Source of the DNA: Brachypterus glaber
Lineage: Eukaryota; Arthropoda; Insecta; Coleoptera; Kateretidae
Assembly (NCBI GenBank): GCA_958510825.1
Contig: OY294046.1
Location: 73,355,808-73,419,807, forward strand
Length of the DNA stretch: 64,000 nucleotides
Direction of reading: 5' to 3'
Shown: positions 46,521-56,819 of the stretch, in pieces
Layout: the number at the start of each line of letters is the position of its first letter
How positions within the stretch are numbered: position 1 is the stretch's first letter
The notes under the pieces: model-generated
What the model was told of the DNA's origin: nothing
Seen by the model: only the letters and a program-made list of their open reading frames with translations
Database searches by the model: none
Translations under genes and position numbers: made by a program

Positions 46521-47747
46521 TGTTAAATTCAAATTCAAATTCAAATTCATTTATTCATTCCTTTTGACTTACAGAATAAGTATTGGAATATGTCATAGAA
46601 AAAATTAAAGTACTAAATAGTACAGGTCAACTACATGTCAACTTGATGAAGAATAGAGAAATATCATTATCTGATAGAAAGATTTAAAATATATGCGTAT
46701 ATCGAATCACACATATATGCATATATAAAAATAAAAAAAAATAGCTTGAGCTATAAAAAAAATAATTAAAAAAAAATTTTAATGAATTTCTCTATGCTTA
46801 GCCAAGCAGTAATATTAAAACAATACATGAAATATTAAACATAAATAACAATAAAAATAAATAATCAAAATAAATAAATAAAAATAGTAATAAAAAATAT
46901 AAAAGGTAAAAACATGACAGTGTAAAAAGATATGACACTCTAAAAAATAAAATAAATAGAAACGCACATGAGATCACACATTAAAATTAAAAGTAGATGA
47001 AAAGTACTCGTCTAGACTGTACACACAATTTTTTAGCAAAATATTTTTTACCCTGGATTTAAAAGAATTTATGCTTGGTATAGTTTTAATATTAACTGGT
47101 AGAGCATTGAATAATTTAATACAATTGTATAAAGGTGATTTCTGAAACATTGCAGTTTTATGTTTTGGTACTCTAAGACAATTTATATTACGGGTATTTA
47201 AGTTATGAATGTCACTGTTTGAGACAAATTTTGAAATATTTTGCTTAGTAAAAGTTACACATTTTAATATATAGATTGAGGTAACTGTCAATATTTTGTT
47301 TACCTTAAAAACATTTCTACAACTATCTCGGTAAGGGATATTAAAAATAAGGCGTAGCAATCTCTTCTGCGATACAAAAACTCTCTGAAAATCAGCACTG
47401 GATCCCCAGCACATAATATTAAATGAAATATGAGAATGAGCTAAGGCATAATAAACGCTTAAGAGACCAGACTGATTTAGAGAGCTTTTTAGCTGAAGGA
47501 TGCCAAAGTAGGCGCTATTTAGCTTTTTGCATAAAGTGTCAATGTGACCTTCCCAACCTAATGTCTCATCAATAATAGTTCCTAGAAATTTGGTTTGATG
47601 GGACAGTATTAATTGTTCCGGCAGTACAAACTCTACTGGAATAGATTTTTTGTTAAAAAAATTAATTGTTACAGTCTTATCGGTATTAAGAATTAGTCTA
47701 TTTCTCTGACACCACTAACTCAGCTCATTAATTAACTTTTTACTTAA
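46521..47747 (-). mobile_element. 5'-truncated LINE nested in the pogo-like element
   Basis: Minus-strand coding remnant, an AT-rich 3' UTR (46550-46970), and a tail of four AAATTC-type units (46521-46547 on the plus strand). Confidence 0.75.
46974..47747 (-). pseudogene. LINE RT C-terminal region (broken)
   Basis: On the minus strand the frame reads NRLILNTDKTVTINFF, TKFLGTIIDETLGWEGHID, SAYFGILQLKSSL, CWGSSADFQRVFVSQKR, LNTRNINCLRVPKH and LFNALPVNIKT, ending YSLDEYF. This is the post-YADD half of a jockey-like LINE ORF, paralogous in layout to 28852-29595. A stop codon lies at 47715-47717 within the homologous region, and RT core and endonuclease are missing. The uninterrupted part after the internal Met spans 46974-47414. 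Confidence 0.85.
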
Positions 47748-47912
47748 AAAAAATATGAAAATGCTTAAGTAGCAACCTGCAATTTTTAGGAATAATAGCT
47801 TATGGATGTGAGTTCTTTGTACTTTTTTTTCAAATTTTTAGAAGAAATTTTTCATGCTTTTTTCTTGATCGTTTCTTATTACCCCTGTTTCTTATTACCC
47901 CTTTCTCCCCTA

Positions 47913-48463
47913 CCTTAAAATAAACTAGCATAGTGAGAGAAATGTCATCACTATTCTTTCCCAAGTAATTAGTGCCTTCTCCAAATATGTAGATACTCGA
48001 TATGGCAATAATAATTTAAACTTTCGATAACAATGACTAAGGCTGTCCTGGTAGAAATCACTAAAATACAACATCACGCTTTGATATAATTTTCAGTGAG
48101 TTTTAACGTTATATACACGGAAAAAAAAAATTATAGCTAGGAGCGCTATAACACACATAGCAAGCAAATTATAATCGCTTATTATATAAATACAAGGCTT
48201 TCTCTTACAATTATGGCAGTCAGTGCAAAAATTTATATGAAATACTTTAATTGTTTAGTGAATAATAAAATATAACAAATAGTATGGCATTTATAGCTTA
48301 AATAGATTTAATTATTGTCCGTGCTAATTATTTTTATAATATAATAAAATTTCTGTAAATTTATAATAGTGCCTGTAATAAATATAATCGTGTCTGTAAT
48401 ATATATAATCGTTTCCAATTTATTTTTAACATTATTAGTTATTGTGTCCCTTATAATCTATAG
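47913..48463. other. Unassigned AT-rich sequence
   Basis: Nothing recognised. Confidence 0.4.
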
Positions 48464-48586
48464 CTTAAGCCAAGTGATATAAGGGAACAAAAAAGAATAA
48501 CTACCTTTAAGTGTAAACTAAAGACCTTTCTTATAGAAAATTGTTTCTATTCATTAACCGAATACACAACACTAAGCAATTCTTGA
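48464..48586 (+). pseudogene. LINE C-terminal remnant, host of the LTR element insertion
   Basis: LKPSDIREQKRITTFKCKLK and TFLIENCFYSLTEY then a stop: the last 40 residues of a jockey-like ORF. Its 3' UTR (48587-48714) continues at 59022 after the LTR element and ends with an AATTG repeat tail at 59158-59177. Confidence 0.6.
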
Positions 48587-49775
48587 TTTATATAGGTAGT
48601 TGTTTTTTTTCTTTGTTTGTTATTTGTTAATTTTTTAATTGTTAATTTTTAACTAAAATCTACATTCATATTTATTATAATTATTTTTATTTGTTTGTTT
48701 ATTTGTTAACTTGTTGTACCGTAATTAATACGTTCACTGCCAACGGCTAGTTTTGACAGCGGAGCAATGGGTATGGGCAAGGGAAAAATAGAAAGAATTG
48801 ATTAATGTTGTTAGGGGCGCCAGTTACTTTAGCTTTTACTCCTTTAGGTAAGTAACAACCTAGTGTAAATACTTAAGCTTTTCAGTTTGAGAAAATATAA
48901 CCCCTAAATAAAATAAGATAATTCATTTGAGAAATTTATTATAAATAAACTTAATGAAAGCACATCAAGTAATGTATTACTATATATAAAAAATATGTGT
49001 AATTATATTAAGATATAATTAAAGAAATCTTAATAAAAATTACTAAATTCAGAAATCATTCGACTTAAATGTATAAAGAAAACATGAAGTTCAGCAAGCA
49101 CCAAGAAATGTATGTAAACAACAATCATTTCTTGCAGTGTATAAAAGTCATGCTTAAATTAGAAATCATTTAATCAAAAGTATGATATTTAATAATTAAT
49201 AAATGAGATTAAATGTTTTAAAAAAAATAAGTACCTAAAAATGAACAAAAGCCAGAAGGGCATATAGTATTAATCAATACTATATCAGATCTGATAAAGT
49301 TTACAGTTATAAAAATATTGAAATAAAAGAATTTAAAAATATGAAATATTGCTTTCAAAAGTTTTCAGAATGAGTACTTAGCTGGTTTCTGCAAAATCCA
49401 TGAGGTATGAATTCCATCGTCTCCATCTGTGCAAGTCTCCCCTATGCTGATGAATTCATTTCTCAAATGAAAGAAAAAAAAATATAGGCTGTCCCATCTA
49501 CTTTGGAAAAATTATCTTCCAGGATAAAATGTACGATTGAAAATGTTGTCCGGGATTAAATATGCTTTTGAAAATTATGTCCAATATAAAATTGTCTGCT
49601 AGACGGTCATATAGAATTTATCTATGCCGAAAAATACAGAACCATGTTCCAACAGAACATCACTCCATGCGGAGAACTTGTATATCAAATATACCAAAAT
49701 AAACTTCAACCCAAATTAATGTAATTCCATATTAATGGTATAGAAATGGTGAGTAATTAATGGTCTAGTGATTGT

Positions 49776-49873
49776 GCTTAATTAATGTAGTAATAATGGT
49801 GCTTTATGGTGCTTAATTAATGTAGTAATAATGGTGCTTTATGGTGCTTAATTAATGTAGTAATAATGGTGCT
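49776..49873. repeat. 35-bp tandem repeat in the LTR (2.8 copies)
   Basis: Unit starts GCTTAATTAATGTAGTAATA; starts at 49776, 49811 and 49846. Same array at 57906-58003 in the other LTR. Its position in the long transcribed LTR part suggests a regulatory or slippage origin; function unknown. Confidence 0.9.
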
Positions 49874-49961
49874 AAAACAATAATTATATGTCAGAAATAT
49901 TCTAAGAAACAGAAAAACTTAACTTACGTCTCATTCTAAGTCTTCGATGTCCATCGAAACG

Positions 49962-50225
49962 TTATAAATGCGTAATTGTAAAAAAAATAACAGTTATAAT
50001 ATCTTCCGCATTGTTTAAATATTCATTTTCACTAACTTTAAATAAAAATACATGAAGGATTACTTCGATGATTACAGAAAATAAACACTCGTCAAAATGA
50101 GACCACCATTGTACAGAGTTCATCAAGAAAGAGCGAAAATCGACCTTATCAACCGGTATGAACCCTTCAGGTGAATAAAATCCTATTTCTGAACTATTAG
50201 CGACATCTATGCAAGTCATTATCAA
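49962..50225 (-). other. LTR-internal short ORF (about 85 aa), uncertain
   Basis: Minus-strand frame, effectively starting at an ATG two codons in: MTCIDVANSSEIGFYSPEG, later a hydrophobic stretch around SVIIEVILHVFLF. Repeated at 58092-58355 only because the LTR is. Composition is less trivially AT-driven than most short frames here and it lies in the sense direction of gag-pol, downstream of the TATA box, so it could be an upstream ORF of the genomic RNA. No family recognised. Confidence 0.25.
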
Positions 50226-50454
50226 CTACAGTTTTACCGTATAGGATTCCTAATAAAGGTAACTGAAACGACACCAAAAATAATAACTAATTAAAAGAAT
50301 GTTTCCTAATAAATCTGTATTAGTGATATCTAACCTCAAAATATTACTCTAAGAAACAAATATAAACAATACTTATTGTTTATCAGCAAAACTAATAAAA
50401 ATACGAACAGAATACTAAGTGTCCTGTGAACTAAGTATAAACAAAATACTGAAT

Positions 50455-50667
50455 CTAAGTGAGCAGTTCCAGCAAACTATTTTCAACAAATTCTGGATTA
50501 TCCCGAAGAAATAAACATATGAAATTTTCCAGGAGAAACAAGCTACAGATGAAAGCCAGTGAAATCCAACCCTCAATAGACTCTGAAACATATAAAAACC
50601 AGGTAAGTCCATAGACAAATGCACTATAGAGAAATAAGTCATATGATTCTTTATTATTAAAAATCAT
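50455..50667 (-). other. LTR-internal short hydrophobic ORF (70 aa), uncertain
   Basis: Two hydrophobic segments: FLYSAFVYGLTWFLYV and ISLAFICSLFLLENFICLFL, separated by SESIEGW. It would read as a small two-span membrane protein. Duplicate at 58585-58797. An overlapping minus frame (50415-50642) exists, so at most one is real. Hydrophobicity may just follow T-rich DNA. Confidence 0.2.
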
Positions 50668-50887
50668 ATTCTAATTATGTTTTCTTTATGTTATTTTCAG
50701 GTAGAACTATGGAATAGAGACTTATATGGTTAGAATTCAGTTCCTGCTACAAAATAGTCCCAGATACAAAATAGTTCTGTACGTACGTAACTATTTATAT
50801 ACAAAATAAACATAAATTATAACGTAAGTAAACGAATAGTTTAATTAACCCTTGCTATATTACAAAGTGACGATTTATGTCGTTACA

Positions 50888-50903
50888 CATGCCCCCTCCA
50901 AAA
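50888..50903 (-). promoter_or_regulatory. Polypurine tract
   Basis: Minus strand GGAGGGGG followed by CATG and then the LTR start TGTAAC. Primes plus-strand DNA synthesis, exactly adjacent to the 3' LTR. Confidence 0.8.
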
Positions 50904-51146
50904 ATAATAAAAATATTTAATATACAAAAAATATTTTTATACCAAACTCTAAAACTATTTAACTTAAATAGCTAAAATATATACTATATTTTATTTAATA
51001 AATCAACAAAAAATACAATACTTTATGTAAATCATTTGAAATACTACTTGATAATTAACAATAGCTAAGCTTGATAACTACGTGTATCATCCGCCTACTC
51101 TTATGTAGAACATAATTTTGGGACTTTATCGGTGTGTGTCATAAAC

Positions 51147-51196
51147 AGGTAATTGTCATAATCAGGTAATTGTCATAATCAGGTAATTGTCATAAT
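51147..51196. repeat. 17-bp tandem repeat (3 copies)
   Basis: AGGTAATTGTCATAATC at 51147, 51164 and 51181, in the non-coding segment between pol and the 3' LTR. Confidence 0.85.
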
Positions 51197-51421
51197 TAAT
51201 TTTGTTTTCTTTTTAGCTAAGTTTTATCAAGATAAAAAAATAGAAATAAGACTTGACTACGCGCATCAGAATCCTCTTCTACAAAAAATATATTTATATA
51301 TATTTTTTTTTTTTTACTATATACAAAAGTTTTGGGTACCCTTTAAATATTTTCAATACATTGATATTTTTTTAAATATCATTCCGAATGATACTAAGAA
51401 AATATTCTTATTTAATCAAAT

Positions 51422-54400
51422 CTAGCCAACTGAAATGTCACTATTCGATCCAAAATATTTCTTTAGATCTTTAACATGCCAGTCGCCTCTATGACCATCT
51501 GCATTTTCCAAAATATACACTAACTTTGACTTTTTCGCAACAACTTTGCAAAGTATGTACTTTGGAGCAAGTTTTGCAGCAAAACTTTTACTAGCATCTG
51601 AGAGTACTTTGTTTCGTCTCCAAACTTTTTCACCTATCTCAAAATTTACTTCACGCTTGCGCAAATCATAAGTACGCTTATTACGTTCATAAGCTTCATG
51701 TAAATATTTCTTTACATCAATAAAAATCTCTTTAAGATTTCCCAAATCTTGACTATACGAGTCTCTGTCACAAGGTTCTAATTTAACACCATCAGTTGAT
51801 GTCATTTTGCCATAATAAGTTCCTGTGATAGGTACATTCCTCCCAAAATTAAGAAATGCCGGCGTATACCCCGTAACTTCATTTACAGACGTTCGTAAAG
51901 CTAGACCTATTTTTGCTAAATTTTTACACCATTCTTTTTGATTATCTTTTATATATGATCTTATAGCAGTAGAAATTGTGCGATGTTGCCTTTCCGTCGG
52001 ATTATTTTGACTATGGTAAAGTGCATTAAACCAAATTTTCTGTACATTATATTCATCTGCTAATTTTTTAAAAACTTTACCAGCAAATTGTTTTCCATTA
52101 TCGACAATTAAAAATTGACAGACTCCGTAAACTAAAAAAACTTCATTCTCAATGAATTTACATATTGCATTTGCAGTAGCTTCCCTTAAAGGATGTAATA
52201 ATGTATACTTTGTAAACCAGTCTGACACAACTAAAAGATAACAAAAACCTTTAGAACTTCTGGGAAATGGTCCCTGCAAATCACATGAAATAACTTGCCA
52301 CGGATAATTTACTTCCTTTTCACGACCCATCAATCCAAAACGTGCAGAATTACTAACTTTTTGTGATTGACAAATATTACAACATCTTACATATTTTAAA
52401 ATATCTTTACGCATTTTTGGCCAAAAATATGTTTCTGAAATTCTATGAAAAGTTTTAAAAAATCCCATATGAGAAGCTAATACATCGTCATGACATTCTT
52501 TTAGTACTTGTTTACGACATTTTTGAGGCACTAACAATTTCCACTCTATAATATTACTTTTTACTTTTGTCTTGGTCGGTATGAACTTATAAATATTATC
52601 ATCAATAACTTTAAATTGCGGATATGAATCTGGACTTTTAATAATTTTTTCCCTCAACTGAATATAATATTTATCACTATTATAATCATTTACATTAAAA
52701 TTAATTAAATTTACATCTGGAAAAATTGATTTTTCTGGTTCTATTCTATCAAAAGCTCTGGATAACCCATCAGCTACTACATTTAATTTACCTCTACGAT
52801 ATACAATATCCATATCATATTGCTGTAATTTTAATGACCATCTAGCCAAGCGACCAGAGGGATCTTTCATATTACTCAAATATTTTAATGAAGAATGATC
52901 TGTAATTACTGTGAATTTAACACCTTCAATATATGGTCTAAACCTATCTATAGCAAACAAAACAGCTAAACATTCCTTTTCACCTACAGAATATTTTATT
53001 TCACTACGTGTTAAAGCTCTACTAGCATAAGCTATTACTTTTTCTTGACCATCTTGCGTTTGTGTTAATATGGAACCGAGGCCAACTAAAGAAGCATCAC
53101 ATTGTATAACAAATGGTAAAGAAAAATTGGGACTTGCTAAAGCTGGAGCATTTATTAAAGATTCCTTCAACAATAAAAAAGCTTTTTCTGCATCAGTATT
53201 CCAACTAATGGCTTGTTTTTTACCTTTGCCCTTTAAAAGTGAATTTAATGGACTAACAATTGTTGAAAAATTCCTAACAAATCTACGATACCACGAAGCT
53301 ACACCTAAAAATCGTTTTATCTCTGTACTATTTGTTGGTCTAGGATAGTTTATTATTGCTTCTACTTTTTGCGGATCGGTTCTTAAACCAAAATTATCAA
53401 TTACAAAACCTAAATACTTAAGTGATTTTCTAAAAAAATTACTTTTTTCAAAATTTATTGTAAGATTAGCAGATTTTAATTTTTCATGTACTATTTGAAG
53501 TAATTTAATATGTTCCTCAAAAGTTTTTGATACTATTATAATGTCATCAATATAAACAAATATATTTGGATAAAAGGAGAAAGGAAAAAGTTTATCCATT
53601 AATCTTTGCTGACTTTGTGTTCCATTTTTGAGTCCATAACACATTACATTAAATTCAAATAGTCCCCTACCAGGTACGGAAAATGCAGTTTTTTCTTTAG
53701 CAGTTTTTGTAAGTGGAATCTGCCAAAAAGCATTTTTTAAATCTATACTTGATATATATTTTGCATCGCCTAATAAACTTAAAATGGAGTCTATCCTTGG
53801 TAAAGGATGTGAATCACCTTTTGTAATAGAATTCAATTTACGTCCATCAAAACAAAAACGGTATGTACCATTAGCTTTTTTTACTAATAAAACTGGTGAA
53901 TTAAAATCAGAATAAGATGGTGAAACTATATCATCTTTTAACATTTTATCTAACTCTTTATGTAAAATTTCTATTAAATAAGGTGACAAAGGATATTGAC
54001 GCATTTTAAAAGGTTTATTATTTCCTGTATCTATATCATGTTCTATTAAATTTGTTCTACCTATTTTTTCGCTAAATAATTCTTTAAATAAACTAACAAA
54101 TTTATCTGCTATCTTTTTCTGTTCGTCTGTCAAGTCACATAAGCCTACTGAATTATCTTTATTTATATCCTGACTATCACTGTTATTACTGATCACATTC
54201 AAATTATTAATTTTATTATTCCAAGATTCATCAGAAAAATCCAGAGTCATAGAAAACAATTGTAAAAAATTCACACCAAAAATAAAATTTGTTTCCAAAG
54301 AAGGAACAACCAAGACTTGTAAAATCTTAACTTCATTATCTACTTTAATAGGTAAATAAACAACACCAGTTACTAACTGTTTAGATTTATCAGCTGTAGT

Positions 54401-54853
54401 AACATGCGGTATAAGACATTTATCAATTTTTAAATTAAATTTTTCTAAAATTTTAATCGCGTGACCACCAGCCACTGAACAATTTGCACCTGTATCAATC
54501 AAAGCTGTTATATTTTTATCAAAAATATTTACTTTAATATATGGACGGTTATCTCTAGGTAATTTAATAAAAGAATTTTTATTAATTACAGACAAACTAT
54601 ACGGTTTATAAAAATTTTTAACTTTATCCAACCAATCTTTCCATTCATTCAAATAAAATCGTTTATTTGTTTCTGTTACACTTGATTTTTGTAAAGAATT
54701 GATATTACTTTTATTATAATAAATGTTTTTACAAAAAGTAGTTTTGTTATCCTTTTTTACCTGACTGTCATTATTATTTTTAGCCTTTTTATTAAGTGAA
54801 TGCCGACTAAAATCATCCACTTTCCTATTTAGTTTTTTGTACAGGAAGGGCAA
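51422..54853 (-). CDS. pol: Pol polyprotein (protease, RT, RNase H, integrase), 1143 aa frame
   Basis: Aspartic protease: ALIDTGANCSV (residues 117-127). Reverse transcriptase: SPVLLVKKANGTYRF (319-333), SIDLKNAFWQIP (369-380), catalytic VYIDDIII (433-440), YLGFVID (480-486). RNase H: VIQCDASLVGLGS (582-594), KECLAV (626-631), ITDHSSL (650-656), VADGLSR. Integrase: zinc ligands H788, H795, C825, C828; catalytic D858, D918 and E954 (the last two 35 residues apart, the standard D,D35E), then a GPY/F-like end with LAPKYILCKVV and WHVKDLKKYF. No stop or frameshift, all key residues present. Rather than start at its own ATG, it is most likely reached by -1 frameshifting from gag about 20 nt inside this frame (see 54794-54838). 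The first codons before KLNRKV are then not translated. Expected to support copying and integration of the element. Confidence 0.95.
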   Translation of the reverse strand: MPFLYKKLNRKVDDFSRHSLNKKAKNNNDSQVKKDNKTTFCKNIYYNKSNINSLQKSSVTETNKRFYLNEWKDWLDKVKNFYKPYSLSVINKNSFIKLPRDNRPYIKVNIFDKNITALIDTGANCSVAGGHAIKILEKFNLKIDKCLIPHVTTADKSKQLVTGVVYLPIKVDNEVKILQVLVVPSLETNFIFGVNFLQLFSMTLDFSDESWNNKINNLNVISNNSDSQDINKDNSVGLCDLTDEQKKIADKFVSLFKELFSEKIGRTNLIEHDIDTGNNKPFKMRQYPLSPYLIEILHKELDKMLKDDIVSPSYSDFNSPVLLVKKANGTYRFCFDGRKLNSITKGDSHPLPRIDSILSLLGDAKYISSIDLKNAFWQIPLTKTAKEKTAFSVPGRGLFEFNVMCYGLKNGTQSQQRLMDKLFPFSFYPNIFVYIDDIIIVSKTFEEHIKLLQIVHEKLKSANLTINFEKSNFFRKSLKYLGFVIDNFGLRTDPQKVEAIINYPRPTNSTEIKRFLGVASWYRRFVRNFSTIVSPLNSLLKGKGKKQAISWNTDAEKAFLLLKESLINAPALASPNFSLPFVIQCDASLVGLGSILTQTQDGQEKVIAYASRALTRSEIKYSVGEKECLAVLFAIDRFRPYIEGVKFTVITDHSSLKYLSNMKDPSGRLARWSLKLQQYDMDIVYRRGKLNVVADGLSRAFDRIEPEKSIFPDVNLINFNVNDYNSDKYYIQLREKIIKSPDSYPQFKVIDDNIYKFIPTKTKVKSNIIEWKLLVPQKCRKQVLKECHDDVLASHMGFFKTFHRISETYFWPKMRKDILKYVRCCNICQSQKVSNSARFGLMGREKEVNYPWQVISCDLQGPFPRSSKGFCYLLVVSDWFTKYTLLHPLREATANAICKFIENEVFLVYGVCQFLIVDNGKQFAGKVFKKLADEYNVQKIWFNALYHSQNNPTERQHRTISTAIRSYIKDNQKEWCKNLAKIGLALRTSVNEVTGYTPAFLNFGRNVPITGTYYGKMTSTDGVKLEPCDRDSYSQDLGNLKEIFIDVKKYLHEAYERNKRTYDLRKREVNFEIGEKVWRRNKVLSDASKSFAAKLAPKYILCKVVAKKSKLVYILENADGHRGDWHVKDLKKYFGSNSDISVG
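54794..54838 (-). promoter_or_regulatory. Programmed -1 ribosomal frameshift signal
   Basis: Read on the minus strand: slippery heptamer A AAA AAC in the gag frame (54838-54832), immediately followed by the gag stop TAA. Then a spacer of 9 nt and a 9-bp stem AAGTGGATG (54822-54814) with CATTCACTT (54802-54794), one G-U pair, 11-nt loop. Slipping back one base continues into the pol frame at Leu-Asn-Arg-Lys-Val. Heptamer, spacer and downstream stem all match the standard architecture. Confidence 0.85.
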
Positions 54854-56235
54854 TTTTTAAAAACTACATCTTTATATCCACATTTATAACAAAACTTTGT
54901 TCTTTTAGCTAAACATTTGCTAAAAATATGATTTGGTTGGTTACAGTTATAACAAATTACTTGTCTACTTTTATTATTACTACTATTACTACTATTCTGT
55001 GTATTATTAAAGCTTTGATTGGTACTTTGACTAATTTGAGAAACTTGACTACTATTACATACTGAACTTTGACGAGTAGAGGAAGATGGGGTAAGTTTGG
55101 ACACTGTGGTATTATGACTACAATTACATTTACTACTAAAATTTTGATTTATATCCGAACTTAGGACATTTACTTTATTAACTGTTTTTGCCACACTTTT
55201 ACCTGCTATGCTCTTTTGTTTTAATTGATAAGCTTCATCTATTCTTTTACAACTGTCTTTTAAATCTTCTAAATCATTTATTTCTATAAGTGATAATGGT
55301 GTAAAATAATGTGGTAATATTCTTTCTCTAATCGTCTTTAGTCTAGTATATAAACTTGCAGCATGAATTAAACGTTTAAACAAGGTTTCCATAGCACCTA
55401 TAAAAATTGCGATAGATTCATCGGGATTTTGATATCTAGAACGGATATCATCCCATGTTCTATCATCTATGTTAGCTGGAAGAAAATCTTTTTTTAATGC
55501 TTGAATTATTTGAGACCATGAATTTAAATTATCTTTAATTGAGAGAAACCATGACAATGCTGGTTCTTTGAATAAGTCATATGCGGATTTAAATAACATT
55601 TCGTCTGTAACATTTCTACTTATTTTCATATATTCAACTTGCTCAATAAAATTTAAAACATTAGACTTTCCATCAAAATTAATATTCCATTTATAAACTG
55701 GTACTGATTTTAAATAATCATTATCTTTTTTACTAGAAACATTAGGACTAAACTGTGTACTATTATGTAATGAAATATTATTATTTACTTGAGTAAGATC
55801 TGAATTTTTACCAGATTTTTCATAAAGATCTAAAATATCTGCTTCTATTTCTAAACAAGTTGCTTTTGTTATTTCTAAAAATTGAATACGTCTAACTTTA
55901 TTTTCTTCTACTTCAGGAAAACGTTGCAGACGATTTGTTACATGTACTAAATAAGTTTTTAATTTTCTTAAATCGGCTAAACTATAATCACCATGATATT
56001 CTACAATTTCTGAAGATATACTATCTAAAATTCTATTAATATTTTCCACTTCACTGTTAAAATTAAAAGTCGGATCTACATATTTTACTTTAGGATCTTC
56101 CCTAGCTATGGCTCTACCTAAAACTTTAATTCTAGATGCTCTATTATTTTTTGCTGTTAAATGTCTTATACGAAGTTCATAATTTACCATTTCTGCAGTC
56201 AAAAATCTAATTTCCATTTTATCTAAATCTTCCAT
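54829..56235 (-). CDS. gag: Gag polyprotein, 468 aa
   Basis: Forms the virus-like particle and binds the genomic RNA. Residues 1-160 are charged and helical-looking. 180-330 have the retrotransposon gag core (WNINFDGKSNVLNFIEQVE, EPALSWFLSIKDN, LKKDFLP). A Ser/Asn/Gln-rich linker covers about 365-422. Zinc knuckle C428-x2-C431-x4-H436-x4-C441 (CYNCNQPNHIFSKC). A second knuckle-like motif CYKCGYKDVVFKNC has Val at the His position, and CPSC follows near the end. Starts at the first ATG after the leader; MEDLDKMEIR has a nearby second Met but the longer form fits. Ends at the TAA that belongs to the frameshift site. Overlaps pol by 25 nt. Confidence 0.93.
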   Translation of the reverse strand: MEDLDKMEIRFLTAEMVNYELRIRHLTAKNNRASRIKVLGRAIAREDPKVKYVDPTFNFNSEVENINRILDSISSEIVEYHGDYSLADLRKLKTYLVHVTNRLQRFPEVEENKVRRIQFLEITKATCLEIEADILDLYEKSGKNSDLTQVNNNISLHNSTQFSPNVSSKKDNDYLKSVPVYKWNINFDGKSNVLNFIEQVEYMKISRNVTDEMLFKSAYDLFKEPALSWFLSIKDNLNSWSQIIQALKKDFLPANIDDRTWDDIRSRYQNPDESIAIFIGAMETLFKRLIHAASLYTRLKTIRERILPHYFTPLSLIEINDLEDLKDSCKRIDEAYQLKQKSIAGKSVAKTVNKVNVLSSDINQNFSSKCNCSHNTTVSKLTPSSSTRQSSVCNSSQVSQISQSTNQSFNNTQNSSNSSNNKSRQVICYNCNQPNHIFSKCLAKRTKFCYKCGYKDVVFKNCPSCTKN

Positions 56236-56819
56236 TTTGAATATTTATTTTTCAAAATTTAAATTCAATTTACTCAAAATATTTATTTTATAATAAAATA
56301 TTTATACTGTACCACAAATTATTTTTTTTTTGTGTACACTGCTCAACAAAGTTTTTGCATACTTTGGAAAATTTCCCAAATATGTCAAAAAAAAATACTA
56401 AATTATTATTTATCTCAATTGGACAAATTAATAATTATAAATAGTCTCCAAAACTACAAAATTAGCTAATATTTATTCATATCCTTCGCATAAATAAATA
56501 CCCTATTATCCATTTATTTCTATTGAATAAACGATAATTTCTAGAAAAACTGAACCCACGCCAAAATTTCTCTATTCCATGTTATTCCATAAAATTCAGA
56601 ATAAACATAAAAAACACATATCTGATATATCTTATCAGATTAACTCTAGTTTGACTTAATTTTCAACAAAAAAATATTTTATTCAACAGTTATATGTAGT
56701 TTTTCTCAAAATGAACTTTAAGTTACACTGAAAAAAAAATAAGCTTTAGATTTTTACAAAAAATACACTGAGAAAAATGGAGTAAAATTAAAAAAACAAG
56801 TGTTCTATCTATCCAAATA
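56236..56819 (-). other. Untranslated leader between PBS and gag
   Basis: AT-rich, no long frame. Would contain packaging signals; none can be named from the sequence. Confidence 0.5.

Larger units (their letters stand above)
45318..47910. mobile_element. TA-flanked DNA transposon remnant, probably pogo-like (2.6 kb)
   Basis: Perfect 24-bp TIRs, outer part GGGGAGAAAGGGG followed by TAATAAGAAAC, flanked by TA (45316-45317, 47911-47912). At least eight direct or inverted copies of GTTTCTTATTACCCC, some degenerate, are scattered inside (for example 45513, 45532, 46299, 46329, 47871, 47887), plausible transposase-binding sites. A minus-strand coding remnant (45789-46226) resembles a transposase tail. 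A LINE fragment (46521-47747) is nested inside. Confidence 0.75.
48715..50887 (-). repeat. 3' LTR (2,173 bp)
   Basis: Copy of 56845-59017. Contains a 35-bp tandem repeat and two short minus-strand frames described below. Long for a gypsy-type LTR (usually a few hundred bp). Confidence 0.95.

Noticed and set aside
51200..51421. Possible env gene between pol and 3' LTR
   Set aside because: Only about 520 bp, AT-rich with a tandem repeat, no membrane-protein frame.
53070..53348. Plus-strand 92-residue frame
   Set aside because: Antisense shadow of pol with no motif.
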